From Pseudodesulfovibrio sp. 5S69 (GTDB lineage: Bacteria > Desulfobacterota > Desulfovibrionia > Desulfovibrionales > Desulfovibrionaceae), in the NCBI RefSeq assembly GCF_037094465.1, contig NZ_CP146609.1, positions 4,087,501 through 4,151,500 on the forward strand: a DNA stretch of 64,000 nucleotides. The letters run 5' to 3'. The position numbers and the translations under genes are program-made. Positions 1 through 6,387 of this stretch are shown here, piece after piece; positions within the stretch are counted from its first letter, which is position 1; every line of letters begins with the position of its first letter. The notes under the pieces are model-generated. The model saw only the letters and a list, made by a program, of their open reading frames with translations. It made no database searches and had not been told where the DNA came from.

Positions 1-50
1 CTTAAGGAGCGTCCGATAGGAGGTGTACGCGACCATCACGGAGGAAGGTC

Positions 51-407
51 ATGTACATACGAATGGACACCACACAGGTCGAGGGCGGCTCGGTCTTCGG
101 GCCGTGGCCCGAGGAGGACGCGCGTGAGCAGGCCATGCACTGGCCCGGCGACGTCGTGGACATCTCCGAGGAGGCGGTCAAGGCCTTCCGCGAGGCGGCC
201 ATCGAACCGATCAAGAACGGGACCTTCACCCTGGACAGGCTGGAGCAGCGCATCAACACGGTCCGCGCCGAAATCGCCCAGATCTGGGGCTCGGCCCTGC
301 CCAAGCACGAAAAGCACATGCAGATTTCGGCCCGCGAGAACGAAATAGCCCTGCTCCAGGCGGGCCAGTTCACCTTTGCCAAGGCGGGGTTCCCGCTCAG
401 CGTCTGA
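51..407 (+). CDS. Hypothetical protein, 118 aa
   Basis: I do not recognise this protein. It is small, acidic and soluble, with no signal peptide, membrane segment or cysteine cluster. Its middle looks helical: residues about 36-95 are rich in Glu, Ala, Arg and Ile. The start at 51 follows a good Shine-Dalgarno (GGAGG at 40-44, six bases before the ATG); a second ATG at 63 is too far from it. It runs head-on into the minus-strand mini-gene at 411-623, with only three bases between. The real-gene call rests on the ribosome binding site and ordinary GC-rich codon use. Confidence 0.7.
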   Translation: MYIRMDTTQVEGGSVFGPWPEEDAREQAMHWPGDVVDISEEAVKAFREAAIEPIKNGTFTLDRLEQRINTVRAEIAQIWGSALPKHEKHMQISARENEIALLQAGQFTFAKAGFPLSV

Positions 408-410
408 CGA

Positions 411-623
411 TTACGGCTTGCAGACCTTGCACGGCCTGTACCCGGCGTCCAGCGCCGCCTGGCGCGAGGCGAAGGCCACCACGCAATGCTTGCAGTTGTA
501 ATAGCGGCAGCCGGGCCGGTGGAAGACGTGCGAGTCGCGGTTGCCGTGGTAGGTTGGGGACGCGGCCGAAGCCGCAACCGACAGCGCGAGGAGAATCAGG
601 ACGCAGGCAAGCAGTTTTCGCAT
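411..623 (-). CDS. Small exported Ada-type zinc-binding protein, 70 aa
   Basis: The first 20 residues form a signal peptide (MRKLL, a hydrophobic core, then an ASA|AS-like cleavage site). The mature part is a miniature Ada metal-binding fold: His-Arg-Pro-Gly-Cys-Arg-Tyr at about 35-41, Asn-Cys-Lys-His-Cys at 43-47, then Ala-Gly-Tyr-Arg-Pro-Cys-Lys-Val-Cys at 60-68. That spacing of four cysteines matches the Cys4 zinc site that in E. coli Ada lies in the N-terminal methyl-phosphotriester repair domain. Here the domain stands alone and is predicted to be exported, so DNA repair is unlikely; a redox or metal role outside the cytoplasm is only inference. Confidence 0.75.
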   Translation of the reverse strand: MRKLLACVLILLALSVAASAASPTYHGNRDSHVFHRPGCRYYNCKHCVVAFASRQAALDAGYRPCKVCKP

Positions 624-667
624 GCTTTCCCCACTACGCCCGCGGGAGCATGCTGTCCAGCCGACGA

Positions 668-700
668 AAAGGCCGCCGGGAATATCCCGACGGCCTTTTT
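668..700 (-). terminator. Rho-independent terminator of the pyrR operon
   Basis: Arms 671-681 and 685-695 pair with one mismatch (GGCCG/CGGCC and CGGGA/TCCCG) and are flanked by A4 on one side and T5 on the other. On the minus strand the hairpin is followed by a U run just after the stop of the gene at 713. Confidence 0.8.
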
Positions 701-712
701 CGGTCTCGAAAA

Positions 713-1315
713 TCACTTCAATCGCGGCGGCCCGAGCACGATCATCTCGGCGATGGTGTGGTCCACCTTGGGGAGCATGCGCAGGTTCTTGCCCACGAAC
801 TGCATCTCGAGCAGGACCAGGTCCTTGTACATGGGGGTGCGGTCCACGGTGGGCACGTCCTCCAGGCCCTCGGTCAGCTCCTGGCAGCGATAGCAGCCCG
901 GGAAGCGGACCTCCTGGCCCGTGTGGCGGGTCAGCAGGTTGGGCACGCCGTGCATGCGGCAGATCATCAGCCGGTGCTGGTACAGGCCGCAGACGCCCTG
1001 CTTCTCGTCGACGTTCAGCGGGCACATGACGTGCGGGCGCTCGCCGCGCGACAGGGCGGCCTGGGCCTGCTCCACGTAGTCCCGCGCCCTGGTCTTGATC
1101 TGTTCCAGGCGTTCCGCCGGGAGCTTGTTCAGCCCCTCCCACATGTAGGCCCACTCCACGTAGGTGTGGTGCTGGAAAAAGGACAGGCAGCAGTTGTCGG
1201 TGCAGCCCTCGCAGGTCATGCCGATGGGCCTGGCCGCCTCGTCGTAGCGGGCGACCATCTTGTCGTATATGGCGGCCAGCTTGCGGAAGGCGGCCTTGGG
1301 AGTCAGCTTGTTCAT
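713..1315 (-). CDS. YkgJ-like cysteine-cluster protein, 200 aa
   Basis: The protein carries the cysteine layout of the YkgJ family, a putative zinc- or iron-chelating domain. Cys-x2-Cys-x4-Cys-Cys stands near residues 34-42, followed by a Cys-Pro-Leu segment, Cys-Gly-Leu-Tyr-x5-Ile-Cys and Cys-Tyr-Arg-Cys. The biochemical role of the family is not established. The start at 1315 overlaps the stop of the upstream kinase-like gene in an ATGA arrangement, so the two are translationally coupled. An upstream in-frame extension to 1366 lies wholly inside the kinase gene and is rejected. It is the last gene of a three-gene minus-strand operon (pyrR, kinase, this gene). Confidence 0.8.
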   Translation of the reverse strand: MNKLTPKAAFRKLAAIYDKMVARYDEAARPIGMTCEGCTDNCCLSFFQHHTYVEWAYMWEGLNKLPAERLEQIKTRARDYVEQAQAALSRGERPHVMCPLNVDEKQGVCGLYQHRLMICRMHGVPNLLTRHTGQEVRFPGCYRCQELTEGLEDVPTVDRTPMYKDLVLLEMQFVGKNLRMLPKVDHTIAEMIVLGPPRLK

Positions 1316-1848
1316 GCGATGTCGAGGTGTTGAAGGATGATGTCCACGCACTCGTCGGGCGCGCACTGGTCCGTGCGAACCGTCAGGTCGGCGGCTTTGC
1401 GGTACAACGGCAGCCGCTCGTTGTAAAGGTCGCGCATGCTCTTGCCGGGGCCGATGGCCAACCCCCGGTTATCGCCACTGCCCACGCGCTCCAGAAAGGT
1501 AGCCTCGTCGATATCCAGCAGGACCACCGGTCCGAGCTCCTTGAGCCGTTTCACGGCCTGGGGGCCGTAGATGACCGAGCCGCCCGTGGAGATGACTGTG
1601 CGCGTCAGATTCAGGTCCGAGACCAGCCTCTCTTCGATGCGCAGGAATTCCTCCAGCCCATAGGTGTCCATGATCGCCTGGAGGTTCAGCCCGTAGTAGG
1701 ACTCCATGTACCGGTCCGTGTCCAACTGGCCCCAGTCGAGCCGCTTGGCCAGCAGCCCGCCCAGAGTGGACTTGCCCGCCCCGGCCATGCCCACCAGCGT
1801 GATGCACGGCTGGCTGACCTCGTCTCGCTGAATGGGTGTGAAGGCCAT
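1312..1848 (-). CDS. Shikimate-kinase-family protein, 178 aa
   Basis: This is a P-loop small-molecule kinase of the shikimate kinase fold. Visible are Walker A (Gly-Met-Ala-Gly-Ala-Gly-Lys-Ser-Thr, about residues 20-28), an Asp-Thr-Asp segment, an Arg-x-Glu-Glu segment, and a C-terminal lid/adenine region (Glu-Arg-Leu-Pro-Leu-Tyr). The shikimate-site Gly-Gly-Gly is Gly-Gly-Ser here (Ile-Ser-Thr-Gly-Gly-Ser). Either it is a divergent AroK or it phosphorylates another hydroxyl substrate. I recall a shikimate-kinase-like protein of Desulfovibrio having been assigned as a homoserine kinase, and this gene is a candidate for that type. It lies two bases after pyrR and overlaps the next gene by four bases. 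Confidence 0.8.
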   Translation of the reverse strand: MAFTPIQRDEVSQPCITLVGMAGAGKSTLGGLLAKRLDWGQLDTDRYMESYYGLNLQAIMDTYGLEEFLRIEERLVSDLNLTRTVISTGGSVIYGPQAVKRLKELGPVVLLDIDEATFLERVGSGDNRGLAIGPGKSMRDLYNERLPLYRKAADLTVRTDQCAPDECVDIILQHLDIA

Positions 1849-1850
1849 GC

Positions 1851-2396
1851 CTACTCGCCCCGGACCAGACAGACCCGGTCCTCGCCGTCGCGTTCAACGA
1901 CCAGCACGTTGACGTGTTCGTCACCCAGGGTGTCCAGCTTCTTGCCCACGTAGTCCGCCTGGATGGGCAGTTCGCGGTGGCCCCGGTCCACCAGGACCAG
2001 GAGCTCCACCCGCTTGGGGCGGCCGTAGTCGAGAATGGCTTCGAGCGCGGCGCGCACCGTGCGGCCGGAATAGAGCACGTCGTCCACCAGCACGATGGAT
2101 TTTCCCTCCACCTCGAAGCCGATCTCCGAACAGTTGATGGTCGGGGCCAGCTCCAGGTTGGTGGTCCAGTCGTCGCGGTACAGGTTGATATCGAGCTTGC
2201 CCAGCGGGACCTTGCGGCCCAGGCGCTCGTCCAGCAACAGCTTCAGCCTCTCGGCCAGATCGGCGCCCCGGCGCTGGATGCCCAGGATGGCCAGGGACGT
2301 GTCGTCGCCCCGGCGCTCGTAAATTTCGACGGCCAGCCGTTCCAGGGTCCGGCTCATCTCCTTGTCGGACAATATGGTGCCGCAGTCTTTCATCAT
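1851..2396 (-). CDS. pyrR: PyrR bifunctional pyrimidine regulator / uracil phosphoribosyltransferase
   Basis: A type I phosphoribosyltransferase of 181 aa, the usual PyrR length. The PRPP loop reads Val-Leu-Val-Asp-Asp-Val-Leu-Tyr-Ser-Gly-Arg-Thr at about residues 101-112, and the PyrR-typical Leu-Gly-Ile-Gln-Arg-Arg-Gly segment is at about 38-44. PyrR binds UMP/UTP-responsive attenuators in some bacteria and also converts uracil to UMP. No pyr biosynthesis gene is adjacent, so the regulatory half cannot be judged from the window. Two ATGs in tandem (2396 and 2393) could both serve; a GAGG lies just upstream. It heads a minus-strand operon and is divergent from the selenoprotein gene. Confidence 0.9.
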   Translation of the reverse strand: MMKDCGTILSDKEMSRTLERLAVEIYERRGDDTSLAILGIQRRGADLAERLKLLLDERLGRKVPLGKLDINLYRDDWTTNLELAPTINCSEIGFEVEGKSIVLVDDVLYSGRTVRAALEAILDYGRPKRVELLVLVDRGHRELPIQADYVGKKLDTLGDEHVNVLVVERDGEDRVCLVRGE

Positions 2397-2555
2397 CTCG
2401 GCCTCGCATGGCTTAGCGTTTGAAGGAACGTAGGAAATTAGCCCATCGCCAGGAGGGGGTCAACTCCGCCCGCGCTCCGTGGCAACTTTCGATTTGACAA
2501 AGGATACTATTGATCTTACCTCTTCTTTTCCCGACCCAAATTAGGAGGCATTATA

Positions 2556-2900
2556 ATGATCGAAGTCACTGAAGCTGCCCAGAAGCAGCTTGAAGGCTAC
2601 TTCCAGGACAAGGAAGCGTCCCCGATCCGCGTGTACCTCGCGGCCGGCGGCTGAGCGGGCCCGCGCCTGACCCTGGCTCTGGATGAGCCTAACGATAAGG
2701 ATGACGTGTCCGAGGCCGGTGGATTCACCTTCCTCGTGGAAAAGGACCTGCTGGCCCAGACCGGCAACATCAAGATCGACATGACCTATTACGGATTCGT
2801 CGTGGAATCCGAGAACCCCATGAGCGGAGACGGCTCCAGCTGCGACTGCTCCTCGGCCGGTTCCTGCGGTTCCGCCGGCTCCGGCGGCTGCGGCTGCTAG
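2556..2900 (+). CDS. IscA/HesB-like selenoprotein, in-frame UGA codon 33 (114 aa)
   Basis: Reading from the ATG at 2556 (AGGAGG at 2543-2548) the frame meets TGA at 2652-2654 and continues without another stop to TAG at 2898. The product aligns along its length with the neighbour at 3651, where codon 33 is TGC: Ala-Ala-Gly-Gly-Sec-Ala-Gly-Pro-Arg against Ala-Asp-Gly-Gly-Cys-Ala-Gly-Pro-Arg. This position is the first conserved cysteine of the A-type Fe-S carrier (HesB/IscA) fold. A Gly/Ser/Cys-rich tail (about residues 91-114) holds the remaining cysteines. A HesB-related selenoprotein family is known, so the type is not new. The likely role is Fe-S or metal handling, but canonical IscA motifs are weak. 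An annotation that stops at the UGA, or starts at the internal ATG 2706, would be wrong. Confidence 0.93.
2652..2689 (+). promoter_or_regulatory. UGA codon and candidate bacterial SECIS hairpin
   Basis: Downstream of the UGA (2652-2654) a hairpin pairs GGCUC (2675-2679) with GAGCC (2685-2689) around the loop UGGAU. The apical loop begins 25 nt after the UGA and has a G as its second base. Both features agree with the bacterial SECIS rule of a short stem-loop 16-37 nt after UGA with G among the first two loop bases. In the cysteine paralogue the equivalent bases read GGCCC/GAGCC, with a C-A mismatch. Confidence 0.75.
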
Positions 2901-2933
2901 CTGGCGATAAGCGGCGATCCACTTCGTTGCTGC

Positions 2934-2986
2934 AAAAAGCCCGGACCCTCGCGTATTGAGATACGCGTCGGTCCCGGGCTTTTTTT
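2934..2986 (+). terminator. Terminator of the selenoprotein gene (first of four)
   Basis: A long stem, CCGGACC..TCGCGTAT against ATACGCG..GGTCCCGGG with loop TGAG, ends in T7. The A5 just upstream extends the pairing with the T run. It is the core of the first 117-bp repeat unit. Confidence 0.88.
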
Positions 2987-3396
2987 GCGCCTCGCGGCTC
3001 ACCACTTCTCGCCAGCTAGCCCATCTCCCGCTAAGGGGGATGGGGTGAAAGCACTGCGCGGACCCTCGCGTATTGAGATACGCGTCGGTCCCGGGCTTTT
3101 TTTGCGCCTCGCGGCTCACCACTTCTCGCCAGCTAGCCCATCTCCCGCTAAGGGGGATGGGGTGAAAGCACTGCGCGGACCCTCGCGTATTGAGATACGC
3201 GTCGGTCCCGGGCCTTTTTTGCGCCTTGCGGCTGACGCCGTCTCGGCTGCTAGCCCATCTCCCGCTATGGGGGATGGGGTGAAAGCACGGCCCGCACCCT
3301 CGCGTATTGAGATACGCGTCGGTCCCGGGCCTTTTTTGCGCCTTGCGGCTGACGCCGTCTCGGGTGCAAGCCCATCCCGCCATGGGGGAGAGAGGT
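2943..3396. repeat. Tandem 117-bp repeat, four units, each carrying a terminator hairpin
   Basis: Units begin at 2943, 3060, 3177 and 3294, exactly 117 bp apart. The first two look identical over all 117 bases. The third and fourth differ at scattered sites, and the fourth decays after about 3396. Every unit contains the hairpin with TCGCGTAT-TGAG-ATACGCG followed by a T run. Units 1-3 also contain a second, smaller stem (CCCATCTCCC near GGGGGATGGG). The array lies wholly between the two HesB-like genes. Open frames crossing it are by-products of the repeat. It is not CRISPR-like: there are no short direct repeats with unique spacers. Confidence 0.93.
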
Positions 3397-3650
3397 GGTT
3401 TTCGCTCGGGGTTGCGCCTGTATATATGTATTGTGCAGGTCCTTGTTCATGGGCTGCGGCTGCCGACCGCCGCGTGCGGGATCGGCCAGGGCGGGGCCCG
3501 CGGGTACCCCCAGGGGGCCTATTCCATATTTTTTCGGTCGGTATTCCGGTTGGTTGAAGCCCGTTACCGGGACGATTGATCGTTTTTCTCTTTACAACGG
3601 ATAGATGATCCTTATTGTCTTGAGAACGAAACCAATCCAGGAGAGAAATT
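3397..3650. other. Non-coding gap before the cysteine paralogue
   Basis: No convincing gene is present. It holds the tail of the repeat array, a GC-rich palindrome around 3506-3520 (GTACCCCC/AGGGGG), a T-rich stretch and the ribosome binding site AGGAGAG (3639-3645) of the gene at 3651. A promoter for that gene is expected here, but I could not place one with confidence. Confidence 0.5.
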
Positions 3651-3974
3651 ATGATCACTGTCACTGAATCGGCCCAGAACGAACTGACCAAATACTTTGC
3701 GGACAAGGACATGCAGCCCATCCGCGTGCATCTGGCCGACGGCGGATGCGCCGGGCCGCGTCTCTCCCTGGCCCTGGACGAGCCGCGCGACGGCGACAAG
3801 TCCGTGGAGCAGGGAGCCTTCACCTTCCTGATCAACGAGGAACTGGCCCAGGCCTCGGGCGCCGTGTCCATCGACATGACCCCTTACGGCTTCCAGGTCT
3901 CCTCCGAGAACGAGATCGGCGGTGGCGGAAGTTGCGGCTGCTCCTCCTGCGGCACCGGCTCCTGCGGCTGCTAG
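3651..3974 (+). CDS. HesB/IscA-like protein, cysteine paralogue of the selenoprotein (107 aa)
   Basis: The protein matches the selenoprotein at 2556 almost residue for residue through the fold (Ile-Arg-Val-His-Leu-Ala-Asp-Gly-Gly-Cys-Ala-Gly-Pro-Arg-Leu). It carries Cys33 where the other has Sec, and ends in a Gly/Ser/Cys tail with three Cys-x-Cys or Cys-x2-Cys groups. The start at 3651 has the Shine-Dalgarno AGGAGAG at 3639-3645. Family knowledge suggests Fe-S cluster or metal carriage in the cytoplasm. The two genes arose by duplication; the same terminator type follows both, so the duplicated block included the 3' end. Independent transcription is likely because the terminator array separates them. 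Confidence 0.88.
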   Translation: MITVTESAQNELTKYFADKDMQPIRVHLADGGCAGPRLSLALDEPRDGDKSVEQGAFTFLINEELAQASGAVSIDMTPYGFQVSSENEIGGGGSCGCSSCGTGSCGC

Positions 3975-4008
3975 CTGGCGATACGGCGTCATCCGCCGCG
4001 TTGCTTCA

Positions 4009-4063
4009 AAAAGCCCGGCCCCTCGCGTATGTTTAGATACGCTTCGGCCCCGGGCTTTTTTTG
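4009..4063 (+). terminator. Terminator of the cysteine HesB-like gene
   Basis: The stem GCCCGGCCCC..TCGCGTAT pairs with ATACGC..GGCCCCGGGC and is followed by T7. One A-U pair of the upstream copies is a C-G pair here (GGACC/GGTCC against GGCCC/GGCCC), a compensatory change. Confidence 0.87.
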
Positions 4064-4112
4064 CGCCTCGCGGCTCACCACTTCTCGCCAGCTAGCCCAT
4101 CTCCCGCTATGG
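4018..4112. repeat. Fifth, diverged copy of the 117-bp unit
   Basis: After the T run the sequence matches units 1 and 2 closely through TGCGCCTCGCGGCTCACC and on to the CCCATCTCCCGCTA segment at about 4099-4112, then stops matching. It lies at the same place relative to its gene as unit 1 does. Confidence 0.88.
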
Positions 4113-4261
4113 AAATCCGGCAGGGAGCGTCAAGGGCGCCCGCGTTCGCGGGCTGCTGACGCAGGGGGAGGCACGAGAAAGTGGGAGCCAGACTTCCTCT
4201 TCGAAAAGCACAACCCGATAACCCCTCCTGCTTTCAAAACGGAAAACACATCACCCAACGC

Positions 4262-4470
4262 TCCTCCCCCTGGAGCGCCTTCGGGTGCCCCCGGCACCCG
4301 AACAGCGGCTCTCGCCCCCGCACGTAGTTCCGCGCAGCGCACCCCGGCCATGTGGCCGCATTCGCGCGGCCGCGCGCCATCAGGCTTGGGAGAGTGGGTC
4401 AGCCGTGCATTTTTCGAGAGGGGATTTGACCGCAGCGTACCCCCGTACGTGAGGATCAAATCAATGGTTG
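4262..4470 (+). repeat. Dispersed hairpin repeat family, copy 1
   Basis: The block begins CTGGAGCG..TTCGGGTGC..GGCACCCGA..CAGCGGCTCT, continues through CAGGCTTGGGAGAGTGG at 4381 and ends in a hairpin. The stem GATTTGA (4423-4429) pairs with TCAAATC (4456-4462) around a conserved core CCGCAGCGTAC..GTACGTGAGGA. It matches the reverse complement of 15193-15378. It has no coding potential that I trust. Confidence 0.75.
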
Positions 4471-4492
4471 GCAACCGCACAATCAGGCGGGC

Positions 4493-4665
4493 AGTGCACC
4501 CCGGTCACGGGGACGCATTCGCGCGCCCGCCCGCCACCAGGCTTGAGAGAGTGGTGCAGATGTGCATTTTCTCGGGCGCAGCCGCCCCGCAGTCGTACAA
4601 CACGTACGGCGAGGAAGCGGCAAGCCTGAAAAATGCGCAGATGCGCCGCTATCGCAAGCCGCACC
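4493..4665 (+). repeat. Dispersed hairpin repeat family, copy 2
   Basis: The lead-in GCACCCCGG..GACGCATTCGCGCG..CCACCAGGCTTGAGAGAGTGG repeats the lead-in of copy 1 (4338-4397). The hairpin pairs GCATTTTCTCGGGC with GCCTGAAAAATGC, GCCGC (4581-4585) with GCGGC (4617-4621), and CGTAC with GTACG at the tip. The 3' flank GCAGATGCGCCGCTATCG matches the flank of the copy at 15193. Confidence 0.78.
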
Positions 4666-4674
4666 CGAGGGCAC

Positions 4675-4708
4675 CAAAAAAAGGGCGGTGCTCGCATGGC
4701 ACCGCCCA
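4675..4708 (-). terminator. Terminator of the CoA-ligase-like gene
   Basis: GGGCGGTG (4683-4690) pairs with CACCGCCC (4701-4708). A7 precedes it on the plus strand, so on the minus strand the hairpin is followed by U7 about 40 bases after the stop at 4748. Confidence 0.88.
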
Positions 4709-4747
4709 CTTCGATTAGGACCGCAATCCCGGCCCTGACAGCCGGGT

Positions 4748-5986
4748 TTAATCGAAAGTCCTTTCATCGACGAGACGGGGGGCGCCGTTCGGCAGGGTGC
4801 CGGGGGCGCAGGTCTCGACGACTGGTCGCAATTTCATCAAGGCCTGAAAGTCGGCCTCGAAGCTTTCCGTATCGAAAGGTTGCGCCGTTTCGACCACAAC
4901 AACGAGTACGTCCCTGCCACTAACATGTTTTACCCGAATCTGCCAGCCGGAAATGGCCGAAAATCGCGAAAAGACCGTGGCGGCCTGGCCCGGATAGACA
5001 AACTGCCCCTTGACCTTGACCGTGTCGTCGGCCCGGCCTTTCCATCCGGTAAGCTTTCTGGCCGTGCGCCCGCACGCGCATTGGCTCAGGTCCATGGACG
5101 ACAGGTCGCCCGTGGCCAGCCGGACCAGCGGATAGTCGGAGAAAAACGGAGTGACCACCACCTCGCCCACCTCGCCGTCGGGCACGGGCAGCCCGGTGGC
5201 CGGGTCGCAGATCTCCACGTGGCGGTAGTTGGACAGGTGCATGCCGCCCAGCTCCCGGCACTCGTAGGCGATGCAGCCCACGTCCGCCGTGCCGTATCCC
5301 TGGCGCACGGAGATGCCGAACATCGCTTCCACCTCAGCGCGCAGGGATTCGGGCAGCGGCTCGGCCGCCACGTACGCCTTTTCCAAATGGAAATCCTCCA
5401 ACGGGTCGAGCCCCAGGGCCACGGCCTTCTCGCCGATGACCTTGAGGTAGCTGGCCATGCCGATGAAGGCGTTGACCGGCAGTTGCGTCATGAACTCGAT
5501 CTGCCTTTCGGTGTTGCCCGGACCGGCCGGGACGACCGCGCAGCCGATGTCCTTGAGCGGCTCCTCGAACATCAGCCCGGCCGGGGTCATGTGGTAGGAA
5601 AAGGTCATCTGGGCCAGGTCGCCGGGCCGGAATCCGGCGGCGAAGAAGCCCTCGGACCACGCCCAATAGTCGGGCTCGGGCCCCTCGGGGTCGTAGATCG
5701 GGCCGGGCGACTGGTAGATGCGCGAAAGCTCGCCGGGCTTGACGGCCAGGAACCAGCCGATGCCGTGCTCCCGCTGCCACTGGATGATGTCCCGCTTGCG
5801 CAGGGGAGGGATCCTGGCGTAGTCGTCCCAGTCCTTGAAATCCCTGGCGCACGCCCCCAGTTCCCGCAACCGCGCCTGAAACTCGCCCGACGCCCGCTCG
5901 GCCGCCAGGAGCACATCCTTCACGCCCTTCCACTTGCGTTTCATCCGCTTGTCGCGCGGCTCCGTCTCATATTCGGTGTAGTACAT
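4748..5986 (-). CDS. Phenylacetate-CoA ligase-like AMP-forming enzyme, 412 aa
   Basis: This is an adenylate-forming enzyme of the PaaK branch, which activates aryl or other acids to acyl-CoA through an acyl-AMP. Family marks are the substrate-domain region Met-Thr-Phe-Ser-Tyr-His-Met-Thr-Pro-Ala-Gly, the segment Arg-Gln-Gly-Tyr-Gly-Thr-Ala-Asp-Val-Gly, Thr-Gly-Asp-Leu, and a C-terminal Gly-Arg-x-Asp-Asp-x-Val-Lys-Val-Lys-Gly hinge. Its length is normal for PaaK. The start at 5986 is preceded by GGAGG; the longer frame to 6043 lacks such a site. It stands alone with its own terminator. Sulfate reducers often carry several such paralogues, and the actual acid substrate cannot be read from the sequence. 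Confidence 0.85.
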   Translation of the reverse strand: MYYTEYETEPRDKRMKRKWKGVKDVLLAAERASGEFQARLRELGACARDFKDWDDYARIPPLRKRDIIQWQREHGIGWFLAVKPGELSRIYQSPGPIYDPEGPEPDYWAWSEGFFAAGFRPGDLAQMTFSYHMTPAGLMFEEPLKDIGCAVVPAGPGNTERQIEFMTQLPVNAFIGMASYLKVIGEKAVALGLDPLEDFHLEKAYVAAEPLPESLRAEVEAMFGISVRQGYGTADVGCIAYECRELGGMHLSNYRHVEICDPATGLPVPDGEVGEVVVTPFFSDYPLVRLATGDLSSMDLSQCACGRTARKLTGWKGRADDTVKVKGQFVYPGQAATVFSRFSAISGWQIRVKHVSGRDVLVVVVETAQPFDTESFEADFQALMKLRPVVETCAPGTLPNGAPRLVDERTFD

Positions 5987-6387
5987 GGCTGCATGCCTCC
6001 GGCGGCCGGGGTAATCTTCTTCAAGGGTTCTCTCCACAGGCACTCTTTCCCGAACGCATTCGCGCTCCGCCCGGGAGGGATGAACCTGCCAACCCTTTTG
6101 TACCGAAGGCTACGACAGATGCCGTTTTTTTTCCACCACCTCCCCCGCCGCTCCGGGAAAAGGCGCGGGAAGAACGGGCAGCCGATCCGTTTCCGAGGGA
6201 CGCGGCTGACGCCGAGGCGGTTGGACATGGAGATTTTTCCGGCCCCGACAGGGCCGGTCAGAGGTGGGATGCCCCCCTGTTTCGTGAAGAAGGGCTTACC
6301 CCCCGGCGCGGCACTGCCCTTGAAGGAAAGCGCAACGATGCGGCCGGCGGGAGACGGCGGCAATTGTGCCGCCGGATGGTCGGGCCT
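5987..6387. other. Leader region with two strong palindromes, no gene
   Basis: The 400 bp between two minus-strand genes contain a minus-strand open frame (5941-6363) that looks spurious: odd composition and no ribosome binding site. Two hairpins stand out: CCGGCCC-CGACA-GGGCCGG (6239-6257) and CGGCGGCA-ATTG-TGCCGCCG (6355-6374). The second follows the stop of the CBS-ACT gene without a U run. The first would fall in a long leader of the ligase gene. Confidence 0.5.

Noticed and set aside
2556..2654. Reading the first HesB-like gene as a pseudogene or sequencing error
   Set aside because: The frame is intact on both sides of the TGA, the TGA replaces exactly the conserved cysteine, and a SECIS-like hairpin follows.
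2541..3383. Minus-strand 280-codon frame over the selenoprotein and repeat array with repeating peptide
   Set aside because: The repeated peptide is simply the 117-bp DNA repeat read in frame (117 is divisible by 3); no ribosome binding site, and it is antisense to a clear gene.
2943..3396. CRISPR array
   Set aside because: Whole 117-bp units repeat without unique spacers, and each unit is a terminator; no cas genes.
4029..4718. Overlapping frames of 80-230 codons on both strands between the HesB-like gene and the CoA ligase
   Set aside because: They lie in repeat copies, have Arg/Pro/Ala-skewed composition and no ribosome binding sites.
5941..6363. Minus-strand 140-codon frame as a gene
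   Set aside because: It overlaps the ligase start and has no ribosome binding site; composition looks like translated non-coding GC-rich DNA.
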